Assembly (NCBI GenBank): GCA_934667275.1
Contig: CAKULK010000002.1
Span: forward strand, 124,001 to 188,000
Origin: an uncultured Bacteroidales bacterium
GTDB taxonomy: Bacteria; Bacteroidota; Bacteroidia; Bacteroidales; Paludibacteraceae
Length of the DNA: 64,000 bases
Reading direction: 5' to 3'
Of the stretch, positions 10,101 to 16,915 are shown in pieces. Below the pieces are notes generated by a model that saw only the letters and a list, made by a program, of their open reading frames with translations, had not been told where the DNA came from and searched no databases. A program made the translations under genes and the position numbers. Numbering within the stretch: the stretch's first letter is position 1; the number at the start of each line of letters is the position of its first letter.

Positions 10101-10984
10101 AGAAGGATGGTCTTGACACCCGATTCGAGAATGGTGTCGCACATCTCCTGTGTGAGCACGGTCTCGCGTTCGATGATGACCTCGTTACGCTCGATAGTTA
10201 CGACCTCGCCCGTGTCCTCGTCCACGAAATCCTCGGTCCAAGCCTTGAGGACGTTACCTGCGAGGGTACGCCCTACGATGCCATCGAGGTTCTCTTTGGT
10301 ACACTTAATCTCTTCCGCCAGTCCGAAGCAATCGAGGATGTCCTTATCGCTCTCGAAACCGATGGCACGGAGAAGGGTGGTAACAGGCAACTTCTTCTTG
10401 CGGTCGATGTAGGCATACATGACGCGGTTGATGTCGGTAGCGAACTCAATCCACGACCCGCGGAAGGGGATGATACGTGCGGAGTAGAGTTTGGTGCCGT
10501 TGGAGTGCATAGAGGTGCCGAAGAAGACACCAGGGGAACGGTGTAACTGGCTGACAACCACACGCTCGGCACCGTTGATGACGAAGGTGCCTTTGGGTGT
10601 CATATAGGGGATTGTGCCCAAGAACACATCTTGCATCACCGGCTCGAAATCTTCGTGGTCGGGGTCGGTGCAAGAAAGGAAGAGTTTCGCCTTGAGGGGC
10701 ACGCTGTAGGTGAGTCCACGACGAATACACTCCTCAATGGTGTAGCGCGGAGGGTCGATGTGGTAGTCCAAGAACTCGAGATTGAAGTTGTTTCTCGTGT
10801 CCTGGATAGGGAAGTTTTCCGAGAATACCTTGTAGAGTCCCTCTTGATGGCGTACCTCAGGAGTAGAATCCATCTGGAAGAAATCGTGGAAGGATTTCAA
10901 TTGAATTTCCAGAAAATCAGGATACGGCATCTGCTGTTGCATTGCCGAGAAGTTGATTCGCCGGGTTTTGTTTTGTGTAGCCAT
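7172..10984 (-). CDS. rpoB: DNA-directed RNA polymerase subunit beta
   Basis: The beta subunit, 1270 residues, a usual length for Bacteroidales. The rifampicin-binding region is complete: FMDQQNP has Asp at residue 477, HKRR has His at 487, and Ser is at 492. These correspond to E. coli D516, H526 and S531, so the common resistance substitutions are absent. C-terminal motifs for DNA and RNA contact ([45 protein letters not shown]) are present. The gene follows rplL after 215 bp that contain a hairpin terminator or attenuator at 11142-11182, and is tightly followed by rpoC. Confidence 0.98.
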   Translation of the reverse strand: [1270 protein letters not shown]

Positions 10985-11141
10985 TTATTTTGTAGATGGG
11001 TTTATTGGTTACAGACGTTGAAAAACGCTGGTAATGAATTATTTAGTTCTAAATACTTGATTCTTCAACTTATCGTTTGTTTGCAAAAATCACATTAAAA
11101 TTACCAGTATTTAACGTATTTTCAACATCTTGCTATATTCA

Positions 11142-11182
11142 GAGAAAAAGGTTTAGACCCCCTTCGGGATCTAAACCTAACA
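11142..11182 (-). terminator. Hairpin terminator/attenuator between rplL and rpoB
   Basis: On the minus strand a 12-bp stem (GGTTTAGATCCC paired with GGGGTCTAAACC, one G-T wobble) with a short GAA-type loop is followed by TTTTTCTCT. It sits about 20 bp after the rplL stop and 160 bp before rpoB. This is where E. coli has a partial terminator that lowers rpoBC expression relative to ribosomal proteins, so attenuation is a reasonable inference. Confidence 0.8.
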
Positions 11183-11199
11183 CCTTGAAGGTAGGGTTA

Positions 11200-11577
11200 T
11201 TACTTGAGTTCAACCTCAGCGCCGACCTCTTCAAGAGCCTTCTTGAGAGCCTCAGCAGCAGCCTTGTCAAGACCTTCCTTAACGGTAGCAGGAGCAGCGT
11301 CAACGATGTCCTTAGCCTCTTTCAGGCCGAGACCGGTTTGCTCCTTAACAGTCTTAACGACTTGGAGTTTTTGTGCGCCAGCAGCCTTGAGGACTACGTC
11401 GAACGAAGTCTTCTCTTCAGCAGCGGGTGCTGCTTCAGCAGCGGGACCAGCAGCAACTGCTACTGCAGCAGCAGCGGGTTCGATACCATACTCGTCTTTC
11501 AGGATTTGTGCGAGTTCGTTTACTTCCTTAACCGTGAGGTTAACCAATTGTTCAGCAAAAGCTTTCAGATCTGCCAT
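11200..11577 (-). CDS. rplL: 50S ribosomal protein L7/L12
   Basis: 125 residues, with the N-terminal dimerisation helix region (residues 1-30, beginning MADLKAFAEQLVNL), an alanine-rich flexible hinge (about 35-55) and the conserved C-terminal factor-binding domain (FDVVLKAAGAQKLQVVKTV and GLGLKEAKDIVDAAP). It forms the ribosomal stalk with L10 and recruits EF-Tu and EF-G. It follows rplJ in the minus-strand operon, but 163 bp separate them, and this gap contains an 11-bp periodic repeat array. Confidence 0.97.
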   Translation of the reverse strand: MADLKAFAEQLVNLTVKEVNELAQILKDEYGIEPAAAAVAVAAGPAAEAAPAAEEKTSFDVVLKAAGAQKLQVVKTVKEQTGLGLKEAKDIVDAAPATVKEGLDKAAAEALKKALEEVGAEVELK

Positions 11578-11623
11578 TGTTGTATAATTTTAAGTAGTTT
11601 GTTTTATTATTAAGTTATTTTTC

Positions 11624-11711
11624 ATGCCCTATGTATTCGTTATAGGATGCTTATATGTTGCTTATCCCTTGCGTATCCTTTGCTGCGGAATTGCGGCTTG
11701 GAGCGATGTTA
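11624..11711. repeat. 11-bp periodic degenerate tandem repeat, array B (rplJ-rplL gap)
   Basis: TGC recurs at 11648, 11659, 11670, 11681 and 11692, exactly 11 bp apart five times. In this register the units read TTATAGGATGC, TTATATGTTGC, TTATCCCTTGC, GTATCCTTTGC and TGCGGAATTGC, so the consensus is roughly TTATNNNTTGC, decaying toward the rplJ side. The array lies between rplJ and rplL, where the transcript must pass. Part of it (ATCCCTTGC) is identical to units in the array near 38960. Confidence 0.8.
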
Positions 11712-11740
11712 AAACGAATAAAAGCCGGCATGTTTGCTGA

Positions 11741-12271
11741 TTACTCAGCGCGTTCTCCCAGCGTTTTGAGGACGCCGTGGATGGTGTTACCTCCGGATTG
11801 GAGTGCAGAAACGACATTCTTAGCAGGCGATTGCAAGAGGGCAACCAGTTCTGCGATGAGTTCGTTCTTGGACTTGATGGTGGAGAGGAACTCGAGGTTT
11901 TGGGCACCTACGTAAACGGTTTCTTCTACGTAAGCAGCCTTCAACTGCGGTTTAGCCTCGCCCGTCTTGTCACCTTTTGTAAACTCTTTAATCAGTTTAG
12001 CAGGTGCATTACCCGTATTGGAGAGCATGAGAGCGGTGTTGCCTTTGAGGGCTTCGCAAATCTGCTCGTCAATACCTTTAGCCTCGAGAGCCTTGTGGAG
12101 CAACGTGTTCTTAGCCACCAGCAACTTCACATCCTGCTTGAAGCAGGCACGGCGGAGTGCGCTGGTTTTCTCGGCATTCAGTCCCTCAATGTTGGTGAGG
12201 TAGAAATGCGAGTATTGGCTCAGTTGCTCTTGAAGTTCTGCGATGATAGCGGTTTTATCTTCCTTCTTCAT
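11741..12271 (-). CDS. rplJ: 50S ribosomal protein L10
   Basis: 176 residues. The N-terminal globular domain (residues 1-130, MKKEDKTAIIAELQEQLSQ... with the RNA-binding KLLVAKNTLLHKAL region) and the C-terminal helical tail that binds L7/L12 dimers (SALQSGGNTIHGVLKTLGE) are both present. It anchors the stalk on 23S rRNA, and in bacteria typically represses its own operon. It is 20 bp downstream of rplA. Confidence 0.97.
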   Translation of the reverse strand: MKKEDKTAIIAELQEQLSQYSHFYLTNIEGLNAEKTSALRRACFKQDVKLLVAKNTLLHKALEAKGIDEQICEALKGNTALMLSNTGNAPAKLIKEFTKGDKTGEAKPQLKAAYVEETVYVGAQNLEFLSTIKSKNELIAELVALLQSPAKNVVSALQSGGNTIHGVLKTLGERAE

Positions 12272-12291
12272 AATTGTCGTGGATTAAATAA

Positions 12292-12984
12292 TTACTCAAG
12301 GGTTTTGGGGTCAATCTTAATACCCTGACTCATTGTACTGGAAAGATAAATGCTCTTGATATAAGTACCCTTGCTGACAGCGGGTTTGAGTTTAATCAAC
12401 GTCTGGATGAACTCGTTGGCATTCTCTGCGATAGCCTCAGCGGAGAAAGAGACCTTACCGATAGAGGTGTGCACGATACCGAATTTGTCCACTTTGAAGT
12501 CAATTTTACCCTGCTTAACTTCCTTGACAGCCTTTGCGACGTCAGGAGTAACGGTACCCGATTTGGGGTTCGGCATCAAGCCACGAGGACCCAAGACGCG
12601 ACCGAGAGCACCAATCTTACCCATAATTTGAGGCATGGTGATGATGACATCGATGTCGGTCCAACCGCCTTTGATTTTCTCGATATACTCGTCCAAACCT
12701 ACATAGTCGGCACCTGCCTCTTTGGCAGCAGCCTCCTGGTCAGGAGTACACAATGCAAGTACGCGAACCTGCTTACCGGTTCCGTTGGGCAGACTTACCA
12801 CGCCGCGAACCATCTGGTTGGCTTTGCGCGGGTCAACGCCCAAACGGACGTCAACATCCACACTTGCGTCGAACTTGGTGGTCGTAATCTCTTTAACGAG
12901 AGCGGCAGCCTCGGCTACCGTGTAGAGTTTACCTGCTTCAATCTTCTCTGCAGCAAGTTTCTGATTTTTTGTCAATTTTGCCAT
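12292..12984 (-). CDS. rplA: 50S ribosomal protein L1
   Basis: 230 residues, the normal length. The family signature is clear in MPQIMGKIGALGRVLGPRG and LMPNPKSGTVTPDV (about residues 118-150). L1 forms the mobile stalk at the E site, and commonly acts as a translational repressor of the rplK-rplA mRNA by binding its leader. The gene starts 17 bp after the rplK stop, consistent with translational coupling. Confidence 0.97.
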   Translation of the reverse strand: MAKLTKNQKLAAEKIEAGKLYTVAEAAALVKEITTTKFDASVDVDVRLGVDPRKANQMVRGVVSLPNGTGKQVRVLALCTPDQEAAAKEAGADYVGLDEYIEKIKGGWTDIDVIITMPQIMGKIGALGRVLGPRGLMPNPKSGTVTPDVAKAVKEVKQGKIDFKVDKFGIVHTSIGKVSFSAEAIAENANEFIQTLIKLKPAVSKGTYIKSIYLSSTMSQGIKIDPKTLE

Positions 12985-13001
12985 AATGATTGAAGTTTTT
13001 A

Positions 13002-13424
13002 TTATTTGACGGTAATACCCATACTACGTGCCGTACCTTTGACCATCTTATAGGCGCTTTCTACGGTGAAACAGTTCAAATCGACCATTTTGTCCTCGGC
13101 AATCTGACGGCATTGCTCCTCGGTGATGTTAGCCACCTTCTTACGGTTAGGTTCAGCCGAACCGCTTTTGAGTTTTGCAGCCTCCTTGAGTTGCACGGCA
13201 ACGGGAGGAGTCTTGACGATGAAATCGAACGATTTGTCAGTGTAAACAGTGATGACAACAGGCAACACCTTACCTGCCTTGTCCTGCGTTCTGGCATTGA
13301 ATTGTTTGCAAAACTCCATGATGTTCACACCCTTGGAACCGAGAGCCGGTCCTACCGGAGGCGAAGGATTGGCTGCGCCACCCTTGATCTGGAGTTTGAT
13401 AAATCCAGCAACTTCTTTAGCCAT
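13002..13424 (-). CDS. rplK: 50S ribosomal protein L11
   Basis: 140 residues with the proline-rich N-terminal signature (QIKGGAANPSPPVGPALGSKGVN, residues 10-32 or so) and the C-terminal rRNA-binding domain. L11 forms the GTPase-associated centre with 23S rRNA and is required for stringent-response activation in other bacteria. A 117-bp gap upstream, after nusG, contains a small hairpin that could be part of an L1-responsive leader. Confidence 0.97.
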   Translation of the reverse strand: MAKEVAGFIKLQIKGGAANPSPPVGPALGSKGVNIMEFCKQFNARTQDKAGKVLPVVITVYTDKSFDFIVKTPPVAVQLKEAAKLKSGSAEPNRKKVANITEEQCRQIAEDKMVDLNCFTVESAYKMVKGTARSMGITVK

Positions 13425-13472
13425 AATTGTTTAGTTTTACTTTGTTAATAGTTTTTGGCCTAATAGCGAACG

Positions 13473-13487
13473 CGAGGTGCGTCCTCG
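13473..13487 (-). promoter_or_regulatory. Candidate leader hairpin upstream of rplK
   Basis: On the minus strand CGAGG-ACGCA-CCTCG forms a 5-bp GC-rich hairpin about 50 nt before the rplK start. Its position fits the known place where L1 binds L11-operon leaders, but the stem is short and no 23S-like L1 motif was clearly recognised. Confidence 0.25.
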
Positions 13488-13541
13488 GCCGGTTGATTAA
13501 TTGAAACTATCGAGTAGTGACTGACGACTCGTAAAAGTCTC

Positions 13542-14093
13542 CTACTCTTTTGCTACCTGATCGAAGCCCAATTCCAACGGAGTCTGACGGTCGAAAATGG
13601 TGACCACCACTTTCAGTTTGCGTTTGTCGGCAACGACCTCGTTAACGACCCCTTCGAAACCGTTGAACGGTCCGTCGGTGACCTTCACGTGTTCGCCAAC
13701 CAAATACGTTTCGTCGAGAGCAATATCTGCTTCGGATTCCTCCACATTGCCGATAATCTTGTTGATTTCGGCTTGCGGTACGGGTGCCGGTTTGGTGGAA
13801 GCCTTGCCGTCACTCAAGAAACCCAACACGTTTGGGATGTTGCGGAGCAGCGGGTAGCACTCATCGGTGAGGTTGCACTCAACGAGCACATACCCCGGAA
13901 GGAGGTTGCGCTCTTTGATGACACGCTTACCGCCGCGCAGGCTCACTACTTTCTCGGTGGGAATCAATACTTGCGACACATACTCTTTGAACAGCGTAGA
14001 GGTGACCAAGGCGCCTTCGATATACTCTTTCACCTTGTTCTCCTTGCCGCTGATAGCGCGGAGTACGTACCACTTCATGTTGTTTTCAGCCAT
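13542..14093 (-). CDS. nusG: Transcription termination/antitermination protein NusG
   Basis: 183 residues. The NGN domain covers the first 110 residues (KWYVLRAISGKENKVKEYIE and NLLPGYVLVE) and the KOW domain lies near residues 125-160 (VGEHVKVTDGPFNGFEGVV). NusG binds RNA polymerase, reduces pausing and links transcription to Rho or the ribosome. It is 19 bp from secE, the classic secE-nusG pair. Confidence 0.97.
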   Translation of the reverse strand: MAENNMKWYVLRAISGKENKVKEYIEGALVTSTLFKEYVSQVLIPTEKVVSLRGGKRVIKERNLLPGYVLVECNLTDECYPLLRNIPNVLGFLSDGKASTKPAPVPQAEINKIIGNVEESEADIALDETYLVGEHVKVTDGPFNGFEGVVNEVVADKRKLKVVVTIFDRQTPLELGFDQVAKE

Positions 14094-14112
14094 ATCCTCG
14101 TCTTTTAACAGA

Positions 14113-14301
14113 TTAGAACAAGCCGTAGATAAACGTCATGATTGACTCGAAACACCAGTCCATCAGCCAAACAATCAGTGCCAGTATAATGGAAGCAATC
14201 AACACCAGCACCGAACTTTGGGATAACTCCTTACGAGTGGGCCAACTCACTTTGTGAACCAACTCATCGTAAGACTCTTTTACATTATCAAAGAACTTCA
14301 T
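14113..14301 (-). CDS. secE: Preprotein translocase subunit SecE
   Basis: 62 residues, the short one-helix form of SecE. The amphipathic segment (ELVHKVSWPTRKELSQSS) carries the conserved WPTRKE motif and is followed by a single transmembrane helix (about residues 31-55). SecE clamps SecY in the inner-membrane Sec translocon. It lies between tRNA-Trp and nusG in the minus-strand cluster. Confidence 0.96.
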   Translation of the reverse strand: MKFFDNVKESYDELVHKVSWPTRKELSQSSVLVLIASIILALIVWLMDWCFESIMTFIYGLF

Positions 14302-14393
14302 ATCAGTAGTTATTTCTTTATTCTCTATTCACGCCAACAATCCGGCTCCAACGTGTATGCTGAAGTCAGATTGGAAGCTATTTTACGTAACAG

Positions 14394-14464
14394 CACGGAA
14401 GGCAGGAATCGAACCCACATTGACGGTTTTGGAGACCGCTCTCCTACCATTGGAGGACTTCCGT
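14394..14464 (-). tRNA. tRNA-Trp(CCA)
   Basis: The cloverleaf folds with a 7-bp acceptor stem (ACGGAAG/CTTCCGT), D arm CTCC/GGAG, an anticodon loop with anticodon CCA, and T loop TTCGATT. The discriminator is G, as expected for tRNA-Trp. The 3' CCA is not encoded. It sits between tuf and secE. Confidence 0.95.
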
Positions 14465-14489
14465 TCGTCAGAACCGGCTTGCGACAAAG

Positions 14490-14624
14490 AAATTCGCGCA
14501 GCGAATTTGGGTCGCCGCCGTTCTTCCTCTCAACGTCACCAATCTGCGATTGCTGACGTTGTTTTGCCGACTGCGTCGGCATATCCCTCTCCGTTGAGCA
14601 GCGAGACTTGCGCCTCACCGCTCA
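14490..14624. repeat. Row of hairpins between tuf and tRNA-Trp
   Basis: Four hairpins follow one another: AAATTCGC-GCA-GCGAATTT (14490-14508); a 14-position stem with one C-C mismatch and loop TGC (14531-14561); GCCGAC-TGC-GTCGGC (14566-14580); and an imperfect stem at 14595-14624. The first three have the same TGC/GCA triloop. They occupy the spacer transcribed between tuf and tRNA-Trp and could guide RNA processing or belong to a palindromic repeat family. Confidence 0.6.
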
Positions 14625-14648
14625 GTTGAGAGATATTGTAGATTGATA

Positions 14649-15836
14649 TTAGTCAATCAGTTTGGTAATCTGACCAGAACCTACGGTACGACCACCCTCA
14701 CGGATAGCGAAACGCAGACCCTCGGAGCATGCTACCGGATAAATCAACTTAACTTGAATCTCCAAGTTGTCGCCCGGCATTACCATCTCAGTGCCTTCCG
14801 GAAGAGTAATCTCACCGGTAACGTCCATCGTACGGATGTAGAACTGAGGACGATAGTGGTTGTGGAACGGAGTGTGACGTCCACCTTCCTCTTTTTTCAG
14901 GATATAAACCGAAGCCTTGAACTCGCTGTAAGGTTTAACAACACCCGGGTGGGTGATAACCATACCACGGCGAACCTCGTCTTTGTCGATACCACGAAGC
15001 AACAAACCTACGTTGTCACCAGCCTCACCTTCGTCGAGCAATTTACGGAACATCTCAACGCCGGTTACAACTGACTTCTTGCCGTCTGCACCCAGACCAA
15101 TCAACTGAACTTCGTCACCAACCTTAACAACACCGGTCTCGATACGGCCCGTAGCAACGGTACCACGACCTGTGATAGAGAATACGTCCTCAACAGGCAT
15201 CAAGAAAGGTTTGTCAACGGCACGTGTAGGCAATTGAATCCAGTTGTCAACAGCATCCATCAACTCCATAACCTTGTCTTCCCACTCAGGAACACCGTTC
15301 AATGCACCAAGAGCAGAACCGCGGATAACAGGAGTATTGTCACCATCGAAATCATAGAATGAGAGCAACTCACGCATCTCCATCTCAACGAGGTCAAGCA
15401 TTTCAGGATCGTCCACGAGGTCGCACTTGTTCATAAATACAACCAAACGGGGAACGTTCACTTGGCGAGCCAAGAGGATGTGCTCACGTGTCTGGGGCAT
15501 AGGACCATCGGTAGCAGCAACTACGATGATAGCACCATCCATCTGCGCAGCACCGGTAACCATGTTCTTTACATAGTCAGCGTGCCCCGGGCAGTCAACG
15601 TGTGCATAGTGACGAGTAGCGGTTTGATACTCAACGTGAGCGGTATTGATAGTGATACCACGCTCTTTCTCCTCGGGAGCGTTGTCAATAGAATCGAACG
15701 AACGCAACTCAGAGAGACCTTTCTTAGCCAACACGGTGGTGATGGCAGCAGTCAGGGTAGTTTTACCGTGATCGACGTGACCAATGGTACCAATGTTCAC
15801 GTGCGGTTTTGAACGGTCAAATTTTTCTTTTGCCAT
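14649..15836 (-). CDS. tuf: Elongation factor Tu
   Basis: 395 residues. The GTPase P loop GHVDHGKT is at residues 19-26, the switch II motif DCPGHADY and the base-recognition motif NKCD follow, and domains 2 and 3 end with GGRTVGSGQITKLID. EF-Tu delivers aminoacyl-tRNA to the ribosome. It lies downstream of four tRNA genes and upstream of tRNA-Trp and secE, in the same order as E. coli thrU-tyrU-glyT-thrT-tufB-secE-nusG apart from the added tRNA-Trp. A TACCTTTG box at 15911-15918 provides a likely proximal promoter. Confidence 0.98.
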   Translation of the reverse strand: MAKEKFDRSKPHVNIGTIGHVDHGKTTLTAAITTVLAKKGLSELRSFDSIDNAPEEKERGITINTAHVEYQTATRHYAHVDCPGHADYVKNMVTGAAQMDGAIIVVAATDGPMPQTREHILLARQVNVPRLVVFMNKCDLVDDPEMLDLVEMEMRELLSFYDFDGDNTPVIRGSALGALNGVPEWEDKVMELMDAVDNWIQLPTRAVDKPFLMPVEDVFSITGRGTVATGRIETGVVKVGDEVQLIGLGADGKKSVVTGVEMFRKLLDEGEAGDNVGLLLRGIDKDEVRRGMVITHPGVVKPYSEFKASVYILKKEEGGRHTPFHNHYRPQFYIRTMDVTGEITLPEGTEMVMPGDNLEIQVKLIYPVACSEGLRFAIREGGRTVGSGQITKLID

Positions 15837-15910
15837 AATTCTAGAATTTAGTTATTAATGTTAACACTAATTTTAATTCACTTTTCTCTACAAAACACAA
15901 TACTCCCTGC

Positions 15911-15918
15911 CAAAGGTA
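15911..15918 (-). promoter_or_regulatory. -7 box of a probable tuf promoter
   Basis: TACCTTTG on the minus strand matches TAnnTTTG exactly and lies 75 bp upstream of tuf, just downstream of tRNA-Thr(GGT). No good TTG -33 element is seen at the usual distance, so it may be a secondary promoter. Confidence 0.5.
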
Positions 15919-15947
15919 CGGAAGTATCGAATAAATTGTAATCTTGG

Positions 15948-16019
<72 letters not shown>

Positions 16020-16060
16020 ATACGGAGTGTGCGATATGCTCCGTTTTAGCACAAAAATGG

Positions 16061-16133
16061 AGCGGAAAACGGGACTCAAACCCGCGACCCCCAGCTTGGA
16101 AGGCTAGTGCTCTATCGACTGAGCTATTTCCGC
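16061..16133 (-). tRNA. tRNA-Gly(TCC)
   Basis: Acceptor GCGGAAA/TTTCCGC is fully paired, the anticodon loop CTTCCAA gives TCC, and the discriminator is T as usual for tRNA-Gly. CCA follows in the DNA (16058-16060), unlike in the neighbouring tRNA genes. Confidence 0.94.
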
Positions 16134-16166
16134 AGATGTCCGCTTCCGCGCGTATATATTAATGTG

Positions 16167-16249
16167 TGGGTGCGGATGGATTCGAACCACCGAAGTCGAG
16201 AGACAGCAGATTTACAGTCTGCCCCATTTGGCCACTCTGGAACACACCC
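16167..16249 (-). tRNA. tRNA-Tyr(GTA)
   Basis: A class II tRNA of 83 nt with a long variable arm. Acceptor GGGTGTG/CGCACCC pairs with one wobble, anticodon stem CAGA/TCTG carries loop CTGTAAA (anticodon GTA), and the discriminator is A. Confidence 0.94.
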
Positions 16250-16318
16250 CTCGCGTTCGCGTGCAAAGTTGCAAAGGTTGATTGCTACACAATCATCGGG
16301 CGACTTGCCGCTTCGCTC

Positions 16319-16345
16319 TTTGCAAAAACGAGACGTTTTTGCAAA
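16319..16345. repeat. Perfect 12-bp hairpin between tRNA-Thr(TGT) and tRNA-Tyr
   Basis: TTTGCAAAAACG (16319-16330) and its exact complement (16334-16345) flank a three-base loop, AGA. Smaller palindromes lie nearby (CGCG-TT-CGCG at 16252-16261, GATTG-CTACA-CAATC just before). No T tract follows on the minus strand, so a terminator is unlikely; a processing signal is more plausible. Confidence 0.6.
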
Positions 16346-16404
16346 ACCTCATTTTTATAGTCTCGAGGATGACTATGGATATTTCAAAGACCTCACATCT
16401 TTTG

Positions 16405-16477
16405 AGCCTCTAGTCGGACTCGAACCAACGACCGCTGGATTACAAATCTAGTGCTCTACCAACTGAGCTATAGAGGC
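16405..16477 (-). tRNA. tRNA-Thr(TGT)
   Basis: Acceptor GCCTCTA/TAGAGGC is perfectly paired and the anticodon loop TTTGTAA gives TGT. It is the first gene of the tRNA-tuf-secE transcript, 43 bp downstream of the promoter's -7 box. Confidence 0.94.
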
Positions 16478-16519
16478 GTTTGCTTTCCAACTTGCGTCGT
16501 ATTTGGCGGAAAAGCGGTG

Positions 16520-16550
16520 CAAAGGTACTGCTTTTTTTGAAACTGACAAA
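16520..16550 (-). promoter_or_regulatory. Promoter of the tRNA-tuf-secE-nusG operon
   Basis: TACCTTTG (minus, 16520-16527) with TTTG at 16547-16550 and a 19-bp spacer, an almost perfect Bacteroidetes promoter. It precedes tRNA-Thr(TGT) and so could drive the whole tRNA-tuf cluster. Confidence 0.85.
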
Positions 16551-16641
16551 ATATTTTTGAAAAAAAATCGTTTTTTCGGTTATTTTCTCCGAATGGCGGT
16601 TTACTATATCACTATGCAAGTCCCGACAAGGGCACTGTTAT

Positions 16642-16685
16642 CTACCGTATATCTACCGTGTATCAACCGTATATCGACCGTACTT
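16642..16685. repeat. 11-bp periodic tandem repeat, array C (upstream of pyrE)
   Basis: ACCGT occurs at 16644, 16655, 16666 and 16677, each exactly 11 bp apart. The units are CTACCGTATAT, CTACCGTGTAT, CAACCGTATAT and CGACCGTACTT. Weaker matches in the same register precede it. It lies in the non-coding gap between the divergent tRNA operon and pyrE. Confidence 0.85.
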
Positions 16686-16691
16686 TGCAGA

Positions 16692-16711
16692 GGGAGGGAG
16701 TAGGGGGGGGG
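16692..16711 (+). other. Potential G-quadruplex
   Basis: GGG-A-GGG-AGTA followed by nine consecutive G provides four or more G3 tracts within 20 bases on the plus strand, directly after the 11-bp repeat array. Confidence 0.6.
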
Positions 16712-16832
16712 CGGAGGAGGTGTTGCGTGCAGGGGGTATTCCAAATGGAAGGCTGTATTTATTATAAGGTGTTCGGTACATTTTTGTGTTTTGACTATTT
16801 TGCGCGTGTTACCCTGTTATTTGTGTAATAAA

Positions 16833-16864
16833 TTTGCATATATAGAAATAAAGTAGTACTTTTG
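16833..16864 (+). promoter_or_regulatory. Promoter of the pyrE-like operon
   Basis: TTTG at 16833-16836 and TACTTTTG at 16857-16864 with a 20-bp spacer match the Bacteroidetes consensus. The -7 box lies about 50 bp before the ATG at 16916. Confidence 0.8.
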
Positions 16865-16915
16865 TCCAGATTTTAGTTTATTGCCTAAAAAGTACCGATT
16901 TAACTTTATTGTTAC

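Larger units (their letters stand above)
16478..16915. other. 438-bp divergent region between tRNA operon and pyrE
   Basis: No gene is seen here. From left to right it holds the tRNA-operon promoter (16520-16550, minus), an AT-rich stretch, an 11-bp repeat array (16642-16685), a G-rich run able to form a G-quadruplex (16692-16711), and the pyrE promoter (16833-16864, plus). Confidence 0.8.

Noticed and set aside
8972..10546. 524-codon plus-strand open frame across rpoB
   Set aside because: Same explanation as for rpoC: antisense shadow of a highly conserved gene, with no recognisable product and no promoter or ribosome-binding site.
13430..13541. Array or terminator between nusG and rplK
   Set aside because: Only a short hairpin is present; no period at 7 or 11 bp and no T tract.
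16050..16500. CRISPR-like repeat from the tRNA cluster
   Set aside because: The repeated pieces are conserved tRNA arms (TTCGA, GAGC), not identical direct repeats with spacers.
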